A DNA stretch of 57,134 nt from Stentor coeruleus (taxonomy: Eukaryota; Ciliophora; Heterotrichea; Heterotrichida; Stentoridae). The stretch spans positions 1 to 57,134 of the forward strand of contig MPUH01000399.1 of the NCBI GenBank assembly GCA_001970955.1. Direction: 5' to 3'. Below are positions 10,136 through 21,151 of the stretch, in pieces. The position numbers and the translations under genes were made by a program. A model generated the notes under the pieces. The model was not told the origin of the DNA. It saw nothing but the letters and a program-made list of their open reading frames with translations, and did no database searches. Each line of letters begins with the position of its first letter. The first letter of the stretch is position 1.

Positions 10136-13100
10136 TTAAAGTGAGACTTGTCTTCTGCTATGACAATTAGAACAAATACCCTGTGAAACGTAAGGATTCT
10201 TTCTCAAACATATCAAACAGATTTTATCATCGCAATTTGTACAAATTGTTATAATCGAGTCTTTGCTTTTATTTTCATCACAAAACCCACAAAGTATCAT
10301 ACCTCTTTTATCCCCTTCACTAGCATCAATCCAATAGCATTTATCTAAACGACAACACCCTGAACACCCTGTTGTTATTTCTTCAAATATTTTAATTCTA
10401 AGAAAACAACAAACACAATGAATCTCTTCTCCTTTAGTGATTTTATTCTGACAATTCATACATACTTTTGATGGTGTTGGTCTTGATTCTGGCCCTGCAG
10501 GTGCATGTCCTGTTTTTAGATATTGATCACAACAATTATCGCATTTTAATATATAATTAGATCTTTTTAGCTCCCTTATGCATTTTGGACAATATAGACC
10601 TCCACAATATGTTGTATTATCGGTTTCTACATATTCTTCTTGCGGTTTAGGCTTAGATTTTGATTTCGATTCTTCTTTTATCCGAGCTTCGGCTTGCTTT
10701 CTTAACTCTTCTGCTTGCTTTTTTTTGTCATCAGCGATTTTACGCTCTTCAGCTAGTTTTTTTTCTTTGGCTAAACGCTCTTCTTCAGCTTGCTTTCGTC
10801 TTTCTTCAGCTCTTTTTCTTTCCTCTTGATTTTTTTTCTCATCTGCTTGGCGTTTTTCATCAGCCTTGCGCTTTTCTTCTGCTAGGCGCTTTTCTTCAGC
10901 TTGTCTTTTTTCATCTTGCTTTCTTTTGTCTTCAGATTTCCGACGCTCTTCAGCATTTTTTCTTTCTTCAGCTAATTTTCTTTCTTCGGCTTGTTTTCTT
11001 TCTTCATTTAACCTTCTTTCTTCATCTAGTTTTTTCTCTTCAGCTTGTCTCCTTTCTTCAGCTTGTCTCTTTTCTTCAGCTTGTCTCCTTTCTTCAGCTT
11101 GTCTCCTTTCTTCAGCTTGTCTCCTTTCTTCAAATAATCTTTTTTCCTCAGCTTTTTTCCTTTCTTCAACTTGTCTCCTTTCTTCAGCTAATCTTTTTNC
11201 TTTCTTCAGCTTGTCTCCTTTCTTCAACTAATCTTTTTTCCTCAGCTTTTTTCCTTTCTTCAACTTGTCTCCTTTCTTCAGCTTGTCTCCTTTCTTCAGC
11301 TTTTTTCCTTTCTTCAGCTTGCTTCCTTTCTTCAATTATTTTTTTCTCTTCAGCTAATCTTTTTTGATCAGCAATTCTCTTTTCCTCAGTTCTTTTCTTT
11401 TCTTCAGTCCTTTTTTTCTCATCAGCTATTCTCTTTTCTTCAGCTCTTCTCCTTTCTTCAGCTATTCTCTTATCTTCAGCCCTTTTTCTTTCCTCAGCAT
11501 TTCTCTTTTCCTCAGCAATTCTTTTTTCTTCAGCAAAATTCATTTCTTGAGCCAACCTTTTTTCCTGAGCAAGTTTTATTTCATTCTCCAATTTCCTTTC
11601 CTCTTCACATCTTATTTCTTCAGCCAATTTCTCTTCCTCAATTCTTTTCTCTTCAGCCAATCTTTTTTCCTCAGCATTTTTCTTTTCCTCAGCAAGTTTT
11701 TCTTCATAAAATTTCTTCTCATCAACAATTTTCTTTTCCTGAGCTTTTTTCATCTCCTCATCTCTTTCCTTCATCTTAGCAGCTCTCAATTCCTCTAATA
11801 TTTTCCTTTGTTTAGCAATTCTTATCTCATCAGCAGATTTTTTTTCTTCTATAGCTTTTCTTTCTTCAGCCAATTTTTTCTCTTTAGCCAACTTTTTTTC
11901 TGCTAATAATTTCTGCACTTCAGCAAGTCTTCTTTCATCTTCAATTTTTTTTTCCTCTTCTTTTTTCTTCCTTTCCATGATTCTCTTTTCATTTTCTAAA
12001 CGTCTTTCTTCAGCAATTTTTTTGTCTTCTGCACTTTTTTTTTCATCAGCATTTTTTTTCTCTTCATATAATTTTTTAGCTTCTTCAAGACGTTTTTCAG
12101 CAGCTTGTCTTCGTTCTTCAGCAATTTTTCTTTCCATTTGTTTTCTCTGATCTTCAATTGTCTTTTTTTCTTGTAAAAGTTTTTCAAGCACGTATTTTTC
12201 AGCGTTTCTTTGCATTTCTTCATTACGTTTTAGGTCTTCAAGTTTTTTTCTCTGTTCTGAAAGTCGGATTTCTTCTTCTTTTTTCTTGTCTTCAGCTTCT
12301 TTTCTTTTCATGGCGATTTTAGCTTCAATTTCCCTTTTTTTTTCTTGAAGGATTTTGCTTTCTTCACTAATCCTCGCTTCTTTTTTCTGTTCATCAATTT
12401 TTCTTTGTTGCATTTTTGCTTGTAGTTCATTTTTCAACCTTTCCTGCTCTTTCAGTCTTTCAAGTTCCTTATTTTTTTCTTGTTCTTTAATTCTTTCTTT
12501 GTTTTCTTCATGTTTTTTCATCCATTCAGAAATCTGTTTTTCTTTAAGCTTTTCTTCTTCAGCAATACGAAGTTCTTCTTCCATACGTAAAGACTCTTCA
12601 AAATTTTGTTGAAGTTCAAGATCAAAGCTTTTTACTTCTTTGCCAAATAGATCTTCTTCAGTTAATGTTTTGACAAAAACAGGTTCTTCTCTTTCAGCAT
12701 AAACCTGATTCTGACTTAGTCGATTAGGTAAAAAGTAAATCTGACTTTTTCTTCTGTCTTCTTGAACTTTCCATTCTCTAAGTAATCTGTTTTCTTCTTC
12801 AAGAGCTTTAAGGTCATAAATTTCACTTTCAGGTCTAGGACTTATGGTTTCAGAATATATTTTATCAGATTCAAATGTTAATGCTGGGGATGTTGCTCCT
12901 TCTGTTTTTCTCATTGAAAGATTGACTTTTCGGCTTTCTGCTGTTTTTTTACGTTTATCTTTGAAGACTCTTGATCTTAATTTTAATCTTTTTTCCATTT
13001 CAATATCTTTGAATTTAGATTTTGAGTTGTTTGGACTACGGAATGTTTTGGATATAGAAAGATGCTGACTGAAACTAATTTCTAGACTTGGTCTTTCGGA

Positions 13101-13766
13101 AAATATACTTAGAGAGTGGGATTCGAAAAAAACATTTTCTTCGTCTTGGTCTGAGTCATGATTTTTACGCATGTCTTCAGATTCATCACTGTCGCTGTTT
13201 TGCCGAATTTCTTCACAAAAGCTTTTATATTCATATGGATACACAATATACAACTGATTAGAATTTAAAAACAAAGTCACACATACAAAAGGATCTTTAA
13301 CACAATATTTCAATTCTTCTGATTTCTGAGTGATAATCTTTACATTAATTCTCATCCTATTTGCATAATATTTTATAGCAAAAACATGCTCATTTTCACT
13401 AGACTTGCAATCTGGGACTTCGAACATTTCTTGTAAACAATAAAGAAAATTGTTAAATGTATAGTCATAAAAAAGTGTATTTAATGTCTTGATTTGTTTT
13501 TTCTCATATAACATTTCCAAGTCTTCAAAAGACTCTTTGTAATTTTCTTTAAAATCTTCGCTTTGTGTTTGAGATATCATCAATAATACATGATTAACAA
13601 GTTCTTCAAGGTTTTTCCCTTTAAGGTAAATGATAAGATATTCCATTCCTGCCATAAGCAGATTGCAAAATAGATGGGAATTGCTCATTTCTCTACAATT
13701 TTTGTAAGATTTTACTAAAGAGCTTACGCCTAGCTCGGATATGCCTTTGGTAGGTCGTATTGCCAT
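10136..13766 (-). CDS. giant KER-rich coiled-coil protein with C-terminal zinc fingers
   Basis: ATG at 13766. Residues 1-195 form a globular domain that includes a VCVTLFLNSNQLYIVYPYEY segment resembling the last strands of otubain-type domains, though no catalytic Cys motif is visible. Residues about 200-370 are low complexity. Then follow roughly 600 residues of near-perfect 7-8 residue repeats (EERRQAEE, EEKRLAEE), a long highly charged single helix or coiled coil. The last ~150 residues are Cys rich with many CxxC pairs (CPKC, CDNC, CMNC, CSGC, CGFC, CTNC, CLIC, CSNC), probably several zinc fingers. The N at 11199 lies in the repeats and shifts the frame, so true repeat number and length are unknown. 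It may be a cytoskeletal scaffold; no family is certain. Confidence 0.7.
11125..11290. other. N gap in tandem coding repeats
   Basis: The single N at 11199 is flanked by similar ~75 bp blocks of the KER repeat. The reading frame changes across it, so the join is not exact and the repeat array is probably collapsed or duplicated. Confidence 0.7.
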
Positions 13767-14671
13767 TATTATATATGTTTACCATTCATTATTCGGGAAA
13801 AGTTTAAATTTGACATAGACTTAAAATGGAAAGAATATAGGGAAAATTGTTTTGTGTAGGGAATTTGAGATTATAAAAGTTTAGGGCTGGGGATAGTGTT
13901 GTTAAATTAACTTTAAGTTTATTATGGAAATAAAAGGATAAGATAAAGATACTGTGAAAAGTTAGAGGAGAAATTATGCATTTTTAGAATATCGGGATTA
14001 ATTCAAATTTATTTAAGAACAGACTTTATTCAAAGGTTTATAGTTTAAAAATTAACTACACCAAATATTTCTATATAGTCATGCGAAAATTTAGAAGCTA
14101 GTTTACCGTAAACTAAAATTCAAAAAGCTAAAAAATATTCTTTTAAATATTATATATAGAAATGGTATTCAAAATATTTCAGTCAAAACTTTGAAAGTTC
14201 ATCTATTTATAAATACTTTTGATATTATTTACTATATGCAACTAATAACTGGTTTTATAAAAAAAATTAATAATAATATTAACTTTGATTACGTATTTCA
14301 ATAATAATAACTATTTTCTTAAGATAGTTTTACTAAGCTTACAATACTATCATTATCCAACACTCTTTTTGTTCTTTTTACTGAAATTCTAACATTATTA
14401 TTTGTGTCTATTTTTAATTATATTAGCAAATTACTCGCTTATAATTTTACAATAATAAACTTCATCTCTTTATTATCTACTTCTGCAAAATTTCTGATCT
14501 AAACAACAATAAAAATTATATTTTGCGTTTAATTAACCAAAATATACTCATAAATCTATATAAACCCATAACTTAACTGAAAACCTAACTAAACAATACA
14601 ACAATATCTTATTTTAATACCAAAAACTTATCTTAAAAAATAACAATTTTTTACATTCCCTAACTGTGTTA
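13767..14671. other. AT-rich intergenic region
   Basis: About 900 bp with no convincing gene, RNA or repeat on either strand. It contains the 5' flank of the KER gene and the 3' flank of the next minus-strand gene. Confidence 0.45.
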
Positions 14672-15475
14672 TTATAAAACTATGCAATTTTGACATATCG
14701 GAGGATTTTCTTCACTTTCATTTCCAAACTTTTCAAAACTTTCATTTAACTGCTCAATCACATTTTTTAATTCCTTATTCTCATATTCTTTTTGTTTTAA
14801 ATCATTTTCACTCTTCTCAATACGATTTTGTATCCGATATATTTCCTGATGTAATTCCTTTATTTGATCTATTAACAAATTTGAATCTTGCCCAGTTTTA
14901 CAAGCACTCATATCATATTCTTCATATTTTACACTATCTGTATCTTTAACTTCCCCTTCTAATTTTTCTTTCATTTTGATTATCTGTTCTTTAGTTGAAT
15001 TCGCTTCATCAATTATTTCAAATACTGAGCTTTTCATATCATTAAGTTCATGTTGATAACCTTTTAATTCTTGAGTTGCTTTAACACCTTGATTACGTGA
15101 TTGTTTGTTTAAACATCGAAATTCTTGAAGTTTTTCTTTGACTGCTTTACATAGTAAATTATTGTTGGATTTTAATTGCTTTATACTTGGAGATTCGACT
15201 GAAGAATCAAGTAAAGAACTATCTGAATGTGCAGGAATTTCAATAGAAGATTCTTTATTGGGATCAGATATTATTGAAGAGTTACATGATAAAATTTTTT
15301 GAGCATGTTTTGATGAAGATATAGATAATTCTTTGAGGGTTTCTTCTAGTTCATCAGGAATTTCAACACCTGAATCTTTGGATAAGTGATTTATTAGGTT
15401 TAACTTTTCTGAGACTTCTTTTATAAAATTTTGTGAGATACCTTTTGTTCTAGTGTTTTGTCTAGGCTTACTCAT
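14672..15475 (-). CDS. coiled-coil protein ending in a CaaX box
   Basis: 267 residues from ATG 15475 to TAA 14672. The N-terminal half is Ser rich (several DSS and ESS clusters). Residues about 105-250 form a coiled coil (IDQIKELHQEIYRIQNRIE, KNVIEQLNESFEKF). The final residues are CQNCIVL, a canonical C-terminal CaaX motif (Cys-Ile-Val-Leu) with a second Cys three positions upstream. Leu in the last position is the usual signal for geranylgeranylation, so membrane anchoring by prenylation, possibly plus palmitoylation, is expected. The family is unrecognised; a membrane-to-cytoskeleton tether is a reasonable inference. Confidence 0.65.
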   Translation of the reverse strand: MSKPRQNTRTKGISQNFIKEVSEKLNLINHLSKDSGVEIPDELEETLKELSISSSKHAQKILSCNSSIISDPNKESSIEIPAHSDSSLLDSSVESPSIKQLKSNNNLLCKAVKEKLQEFRCLNKQSRNQGVKATQELKGYQHELNDMKSSVFEIIDEANSTKEQIIKMKEKLEGEVKDTDSVKYEEYDMSACKTGQDSNLLIDQIKELHQEIYRIQNRIEKSENDLKQKEYENKELKNVIEQLNESFEKFGNESEENPPICQNCIVL

Positions 15476-15855
15476 ATTACTGATTATATTAAAGGGTTTT
15501 AATATAAAATACTTTGTGGGATATTTTCAGAAATTTTAAACGCGAGGAAAATTCATGAAATATTGATTACTCGTCATTTAATATATAAATGGATTGTATT
15601 AATAAAATCCATGATGAAAAATCTTAGCATATTTCCTAGAAGAGACCCTATAACCAAATCTATATTATCGCCTGATTTTTAACATGAAAAACAGATATTT
15701 AGAGGATTATAAAATTAAAAATAAGCTAAGTACTTTTACTTTAACACTTAAACAGTAAAAAAACAAAGATTATAAGAGTGGGAAAATGTATTTTCTAGTT
15801 TTCCAGTATAAAACTATAGATTTAAGAAAAAGAAAGCAATAAGGAAATGAGTTAA
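15476..15855. other. intergenic
   Basis: 380 bp AT-rich spacer between two minus-strand genes; nothing assignable seen. Confidence 0.4.
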
Positions 15856-16677
15856 TTAAGCATTATTCATAATTTTTGAAAGCTGGGATTTAAGTTGTTG
15901 ATTTTCTTCAGCTAGATAAGAATAGTTACGAAAGGTGGATTTCGACCGCATTTCTTGATTATTTTTTTGCAAAGCTTGGATATATTTTTCATTTTCTTTA
16001 AGTTGGAGGTCATATGATTCACGTTTTTGTTGTATTGAGGAAAGAGGGGTGGAGTATTGGATTGGGGTTGATGAATATGTGGTTGGAAATGATGAAAGAT
16101 AGGAGGAAATTTGTTTTGAAAGAGAGAGTTTTGTTGAGGATAAAGCTTTGGAGATAGTTTTTTGCAGTTTGGTTTGGTAATTGTCCTGATGCTTGATACT
16201 AGTTTTGATTTCAGCTACCTGGTCGTGTAGTTTTAACAGCTTTTTGTCAGTATCTTCCTGATACTTAAAAAATCCTTCCTGCAATAAACTAAACGCCCTT
16301 TCATACTTCTCCACATGCCTTTGCACCGTATCTTCCAAATTACTCTTATTCAAAACATTATCCGAAATATCAATTTTCTGCAAAATCTCTTCTTGTGTAA
16401 TCATCCCACATGTATCCTGTTCTAATTTCTCCTTTTCACTAATCTCCGAAAAGTTTAACGAGTCTTCATCTTGTATTTTTTTACCTTCGCGAGCCTTATC
16501 ATAACTAGCCAAAGGAGTATTTTTGTTAAAATTCATAATTTTATCGCACATAGACTTAGAAGTTGTCGTATAACATCCAGGGTTTTTCTTTAATCTCATA
16601 CTATACCCTTGACCTTTTGGAGGATTTGGAGGGAAGTGTTCATCAGGTAGTCTAGTGATTTTGGTGTTTTTTGCCAT
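15856..16677 (-). CDS. hypothetical coiled-coil protein, 273 aa
   Basis: ATG 16677 to TAA 15856. A basic Pro-rich start (DEHFPPNPPKGQGYSMRLKK) leads to an acidic middle and a predicted coiled coil over about residues 115-195 (LQEGFFKYQEDTDKKLLKLH). A Ser/Thr/Tyr-rich hinge with TYSSTPIQYSTPLSS follows, then a second coiled coil to the C-terminus (LAEENQQLKSQLSKIM). No membrane segment. No recognised family. It sits 50 bp downstream of the RSPH9 start, both on the minus strand, but shared function cannot be inferred from that alone in a ciliate. Confidence 0.6.
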   Translation of the reverse strand: MAKNTKITRLPDEHFPPNPPKGQGYSMRLKKNPGCYTTTSKSMCDKIMNFNKNTPLASYDKAREGKKIQDEDSLNFSEISEKEKLEQDTCGMITQEEILQKIDISDNVLNKSNLEDTVQRHVEKYERAFSLLQEGFFKYQEDTDKKLLKLHDQVAEIKTSIKHQDNYQTKLQKTISKALSSTKLSLSKQISSYLSSFPTTYSSTPIQYSTPLSSIQQKRESYDLQLKENEKYIQALQKNNQEMRSKSTFRNYSYLAEENQQLKSQLSKIMNNA

Positions 16678-16726
16678 TATTTAAATTTAAGAATGCAATT
16701 TTATATATCGGTAAACTAAAAATTAA

Positions 16727-17605
16727 CTAAAGCATAAACGGCAAATCTGAGTTCTTAATCCCATCTCCTATATAAATTCCTCCAAATCTCTGGGTATTAG
16801 CTAAATGAAACGCAAAGTATCCTGGCCATAAGAAATTCCTTAAAGTTGCCAAAGTGCCACTTGGGTCAACTTGTAAACTCCAACACCCAGCAGGTTTATC
16901 TTTTTCTATAGCATCTAAGAAATCATATGTAAATAAAGCATCATCTCTATCTAATTGTTCCCTTTTTTCACTTTGCTGAACATTTCTAAAATGTAAATAA
17001 TTTTTCATATCCTTTGCCATACCTCCTGTTAGACCTTCAAAAGCTTTATTTCTTGTTAACTCATGAGATGGGGTCATTCTAAATGCTCCTTGGGGTACTA
17101 TTGAACAATCATGATCAATTGCTCTTATTACATATGCTAGACGATCTAACTCGACAAAGTTTTTTGGAGGGATTTTTTCTTCTTCTGTTGAGGCTAAGCT
17201 GTCTTTATCTGCTGGCTCTTCTTCTTTTACCTCTTCTTCAGCTTCTGGTGGTGCTTCCACATAAACTTTTTCTGGCTCCCCGGTGAAATTGATATTAAAC
17301 CGCTCTACTAATTCTTTGTCATTCGGGTTTATTGCTGATAGCTCGGAGAATTTCCAGTTCTGGCTTGAACACCAGAAGAAACGCTTGTGTGGGAACTCAT
17401 AGTGCCCGCGGTAGTTTAAAGATTGGGCGATGTAGTAGTCGCGAGTACTACCTTTGATCTTCCCCCAGAATAGTACTTCTTCAAAGTCTTCGGCCTCATG
17501 GATTTTCAAAAGGGCAAGCTTTAAGTTCATTTTCTCATCAAGGTTAAGGCAGATTCCAGTCGGCCATAGTAATGAGATATCGTCCGAGATCTGGTTATGC
17601 AGCAT
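16727..17605 (-). CDS. RSPH9: radial spoke head protein 9 homologue
   Basis: 292 residues, close to the animal protein (~276) with a small acidic insert at about residues 117-147. Family landmarks in order: EVLFWGKIKGSTRDYYIAQ (about 43-61), VIRAIDHDCSIVPQGA, NKAFEGLTGGMAKDMKNYLHFR, DALFTYDFLDAIEKDKPAGCWSLQ, LRNFLWPGYFAFH and the invariant end NSDLPFML. RSPH9 is part of the radial spoke head of motile axonemes, where it helps transmit signals from the central pair to the dyneins. ATG at 17605, stop TAG at 16727. The gene marks the organism as ciliated. Confidence 0.95.
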   Translation of the reverse strand: MLHNQISDDISLLWPTGICLNLDEKMNLKLALLKIHEAEDFEEVLFWGKIKGSTRDYYIAQSLNYRGHYEFPHKRFFWCSSQNWKFSELSAINPNDKELVERFNINFTGEPEKVYVEAPPEAEEEVKEEEPADKDSLASTEEEKIPPKNFVELDRLAYVIRAIDHDCSIVPQGAFRMTPSHELTRNKAFEGLTGGMAKDMKNYLHFRNVQQSEKREQLDRDDALFTYDFLDAIEKDKPAGCWSLQVDPSGTLATLRNFLWPGYFAFHLANTQRFGGIYIGDGIKNSDLPFML

Positions 17606-17645
17606 AATAAATATAACTAAAGTAACTGTCTAAACAAAAATCCTA

Positions 17646-18901
17646 TTATAAAACTCAAGAGCATCGGCTATTTCTTTCTCTAATCCACGGATGGTTAAGC
17701 CCTTTTTCAGAGTTCATCCTCTCAGCAGGGTCCCAAGTCAAGCACTCAACAACAAAATCCACACAATTATGATTTACACTAACCAAAAGTTCTTGAATAC
17801 TCCTTCTCACAACCCTCTCAGGATGTTTCAATTGATTCCCTATAAAATACAAATCTCCTTTCCTAGCCCTTCTAAGCAAATAAGATGGGGGTTCTCCAAT
17901 CAAACTAACNGCAAATAAGATGGGGGTTCTCCAATCAAACTAACAATCTTATAAAACAACTCCTCTTCATTTTCAGCATAAAAAAGTGTTGTCCCAAGTA
18001 ATAACTCTACAACTACACATCCTAAAGACCAATAATCAATTTTGGTATCATAATTTATACCCAAAATAACCTCAGGAGCTCTATAATATCTTGTTTGAAC
18101 ATATCTAGGAACATCTTTATAAGAACTATATACAGCAGATCCAACATCAATAATTTTTATTTTAGATTTGTTTTGATATTTCAACATTATATTATCAGGT
18201 TTTAAATCACAATGTAAATAATGTATGCTGTGTAATTGTTTAAGCCCTTGTAATAATTGTAAAGTTATTCTTTTTACTAGCATATTATCTGTACCAGTAA
18301 AATCTTTTTCTTTAAGGAATTTGTATAAAGTACAGTATAAGAGTTCAAAAACTATACACATATGCTGGCGGAATTCGAATGTTTTGTGTTTTTTTACGAA
18401 GCAGTTGTTTTCGCTTGGGTCTTCTTCTTGTATGCGGTCTAATAAAAAACTCTCGAATTCCCCAGCTTTGCGGTATTTTGCCTTGCATTTGATGATTTTT
18501 ATGGCGACTTCTTCAGATTTTTTGTGGTCCCAGCACTCGAAAACAATACCAAAAGACCCTCGGCCTAGTTCTTTGATGATTTCGTAGCGATATTTTAGAT
18601 GATCTCCTGTTAGCCCTCGATAGATGCCTTTTTTGCTGCAAAAACGCCCGTTGAACTTTTCTACACCTTTGTTTCCTATGAAATATACAGATTTATAATT
18701 CATGATTTCAGATCTTTCATGCTGTGTGAGTTCTCTGTAGTAGGATTTGAGAATTTTTGATGGGCTAAAGCCAATGTTTTTGGTTCCTGGGGCATTTTTA
18801 GGAAGTAGGAGATAACCTTTAGTACTGATGCTATTACGTTCTAAAGAATTCCGTCTTGTCAGGCTGCTGTTTTGTCGTTGGTACTCACGGCTAGAGTCCA
18901 T
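17646..18901 (-). CDS. DYRK-family protein kinase, DFG changed to DVG, split by N
   Basis: The catalytic domain starts around residue 105 (YRYEIIKELGRGSFGIVFE). It has VAIKIIK, the DYRK-type loop LHCDLKPDNIML, the activation segment YVQTRYYRAPEVILG with the double Tyr typical of the group, and the DYWSLGC helix. The Mg-binding triad, usually DFG, reads IIDVGSA: the Asp and Gly are kept but Phe is Val. DYRKs autophosphorylate the second activation-loop Tyr and act on Ser/Thr substrates. The N at 17910 is flanked by an identical 34-bp duplication, so the reading frame breaks there artificially. The first stop is TGA at 17655; if that is Trp, TAA follows at 17646 after three codons. ATG at 18901. 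Confidence 0.85.
17876..17944. other. 34-bp assembly duplication around N at 17910
   Basis: Bases 17876-17909 recur at 17911-17944 directly after a single N. It reads as an unmerged contig overlap and should be collapsed to restore the kinase frame. Confidence 0.85.
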
Positions 18902-19457
18902 TTTGGGAAATTGTTATATATAAACAAAATGACATTTTTTGGATTGTGAGTAGGTTTTCCGGATGAAGGGCAGATTTTGAGGATTTTGTGAAATAATTGG
19001 CTTGTGGCAGATGGGCTAAGGTATATGGGATATGATTTTGAGTTTTTGTAGTAGGTGGTGGAGGTTGTTTTGAAAATTTAGCATTTCAAAGCATTCTTCC
19101 TTGCAAAACCTAAAACTAAGTAATTTTCCCTCTATTTGAAAATATAATCTCACGGTTATATTTAAATATATAAGCATATCCTCTGAAAATTTTATGTAAA
19201 ACTATTCTATTATCTTTCTTTATCTTAATTCAATACAATGATTTAATTTATAATCCACCCTCTCTCTAAAATTCAAATTTTCAATACTCAACATTATAAT
19301 TTACTTAAAAACCTCGCATTATCTTAAAAAATTTAACACAATTTTCTAAACCTCTCAAAAATTATAAAAACAAAATACATGGGGAAAAAAGTAGAAAAAA
19401 TTATCAATCTTTGAGAAATATGAATTTATTCTAAATTATGAGGGAAAAAAAGTTATA
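18902..19457. other. intergenic
   Basis: About 550 bp between a minus-strand kinase and a small plus-strand frame; AT-rich, nothing assignable seen. Confidence 0.4.
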
Positions 19458-19616
19458 ATGAGCGATTCTAAGCTAGCAAAAGTGTATGGAATCAGGAAAA
19501 CTCAAGGCTATGCCATCTTTAATTCAAGGATAAAGTTTTCAAAGAATTCAATACTTTCAGTTGTGGGCCAGATAGTAAAAGAATTTATTCGCATCGATAT
19601 AAAGAAATTTACTTAA
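19458..19616 (+). CDS. possible small basic protein, 52 aa
   Basis: A short plus-strand frame from ATG 19458 to TAA 19614-19616 begins MSDSKLAKVYGIRKTQGYAI and continues with a Lys/Arg-rich amphipathic sequence. It uses balanced codons and is less AT-rich than its surroundings, unlike random short frames here. No signal peptide or family is recognised. Upstream exons joined by 15-nt introns cannot be excluded. It could also be a relic. Confidence 0.35.
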   Translation: MSDSKLAKVYGIRKTQGYAIFNSRIKFSKNSILSVVGQIVKEFIRIDIKKFT

Positions 19617-19723
19617 AGGTTTTTTATTGGTTTATACAACAAAGACGATTACCTAATAATAATTTTACATCCCATAATCCTTCAACAAAAAAAGGGTAAT
19701 TTCTAATCAAATTCAATAACCAA

Positions 19724-21151
19724 TTATATTAAATTCGCATGCTGTAGCGTAGCAATGCTCGACTCAAAAATTTTCCTATTAATCTTTGCTTCATTATCCG
19801 TAAAAAGTCCTTCATTAAGCTTCAACTGTTCCTTCTGATTAACTTGATTATAAAGTTCCTCTCTAATTTTTTTCTGATTCATTTTCATTATAATCCTTTT
19901 TTTCTTATTTTCCAATAATGCTTTCCTATCATTTTCTTTTACAATCATCCCATGTAAAGCTTCTAAAGCATTTTCTCTATGAATTTGATTATATTTAGCT
20001 TTTATTTGCTTTTCTAAAGCTAAATAATGTTCTTTAGCTCTTGCTTTTGTATAAAATGGATTATCTTTTAGTGGAAGTGATAATAAAGTAAAACTTTCAA
20101 TATCATTTGTCGTGTTTTTTGGTAAAAGTTTACGAAGACGTTCTTCATCATGAGCGAAGGTAGTTTTTTCTAAGACAAATTCTTGCTTTTTTTTCTCGTT
20201 ATGGTCATGAGTTTCAAGTCTTTCTTGGAGAAGCTCTCGGGATTTTTTACGTGAATGGGTACGAGCATGGAGCAATTTTTTGTTTTTAACTTGCATTTGG
20301 CTTATTAGTTCTAAGGAGAGCTCTCGATTTTTACGATGCTTTTCTTTAGCTTTGAGAGACTCTTTAGCTTTTTCTTTTTTCCAGATTTGAAGGAGTTTTT
20401 GGTCTTCTTCTGCTGTACGCATTTGGTCCTGGACCATTTTTTCTCTTTTCTTCTCTATCATTTCTCTTAAATAATTAGTTGAAGGTGAAAGTTTTCTATA
20501 AGAGCTTTCAAAAGATAAACTTGTCAAATCATTATTTTCTTCATTGAATCTGTTTTGGAATTTAGCATCTTTCATCTGCTGCATTAAAAAATGCTTGTAT
20601 TCATTCTGTTGTATTTTTTTATTTTGGAGTTTTGTTTTTATTTCATTTTTATACTTAATAGAATCCGCTTTGTGTATAGTATTCCAAACATCAAATTCAT
20701 CTTTCTTTATCCGATTCGGGGATATATTACTATAAAACTGCCAAGCGCTAGCTGATTCTTTTTCATCAATACTATGTTCTGTAGGGAAAATCTGATTATC
20801 AGGAATCCTTTTAACTTTCTTTTTTGCAGGTCGAGTATAAGTTGCGAAAAACTTTTTTTCGATTTCGGAATTTCTTGAGTACAAGTCTTTTAATATAGGT
20901 TTTGAGGATTCACGGCATTGATCTGGGGTTTTAGACTTCATCGTAGCTGCTGGGGAATAGTTGCTTAACCTTGAATTTTTATACGATTTTACATTAGACT
21001 CAATGTCGTCGAGGTCAGTAATTGAAATTTTATCTTTTTTTGCAATCTTCTCAATTTGAGTCATAATTAATGATTTAGTATCATCATCACTACCAAACCT
21101 CCTAATGAGTCCCTTATATAATTCTTCAATTGCAGCTTGTTTATTACTCAT
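19724..21151 (-). CDS. hypothetical Lys/Glu-rich coiled-coil protein, 475 aa
   Basis: ATG 21151 to TAA 19724. The first ~150 residues are mixed and hydrophilic, with a Lys-rich patch (RPAKKKVKRIPD, about 108-119). Residues about 155-455 are almost wholly charged helix, for example EMIEKKREKMVQDQMRTAEEDQ and LHARTHSRKKSRELLQERLE. There is no membrane segment or enzymatic motif. The composition suggests a cytoskeletal or ciliary filament protein, but this is inference. It is divergent in sequence and I cannot place it in a family. Confidence 0.6.
   Translation of the reverse strand: MSNKQAAIEELYKGLIRRFGSDDDTKSLIMTQIEKIAKKDKISITDLDDIESNVKSYKNSRLSNYSPAATMKSKTPDQCRESSKPILKDLYSRNSEIEKKFFATYTRPAKKKVKRIPDNQIFPTEHSIDEKESASAWQFYSNISPNRIKKDEFDVWNTIHKADSIKYKNEIKTKLQNKKIQQNEYKHFLMQQMKDAKFQNRFNEENNDLTSLSFESSYRKLSPSTNYLREMIEKKREKMVQDQMRTAEEDQKLLQIWKKEKAKESLKAKEKHRKNRELSLELISQMQVKNKKLLHARTHSRKKSRELLQERLETHDHNEKKKQEFVLEKTTFAHDEERLRKLLPKNTTNDIESFTLLSLPLKDNPFYTKARAKEHYLALEKQIKAKYNQIHRENALEALHGMIVKENDRKALLENKKKRIIMKMNQKKIREELYNQVNQKEQLKLNEGLFTDNEAKINRKIFESSIATLQHANLI

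Noticed and set aside
11364..11798. Long plus-strand Ser/Phe/Leu-rich open frames opposite the KER gene (also 10578-11367 and 12355-12612)
   Set aside because: They are the antisense of GAA/GAG/AAG repeat codons and have no independent protein-like features.
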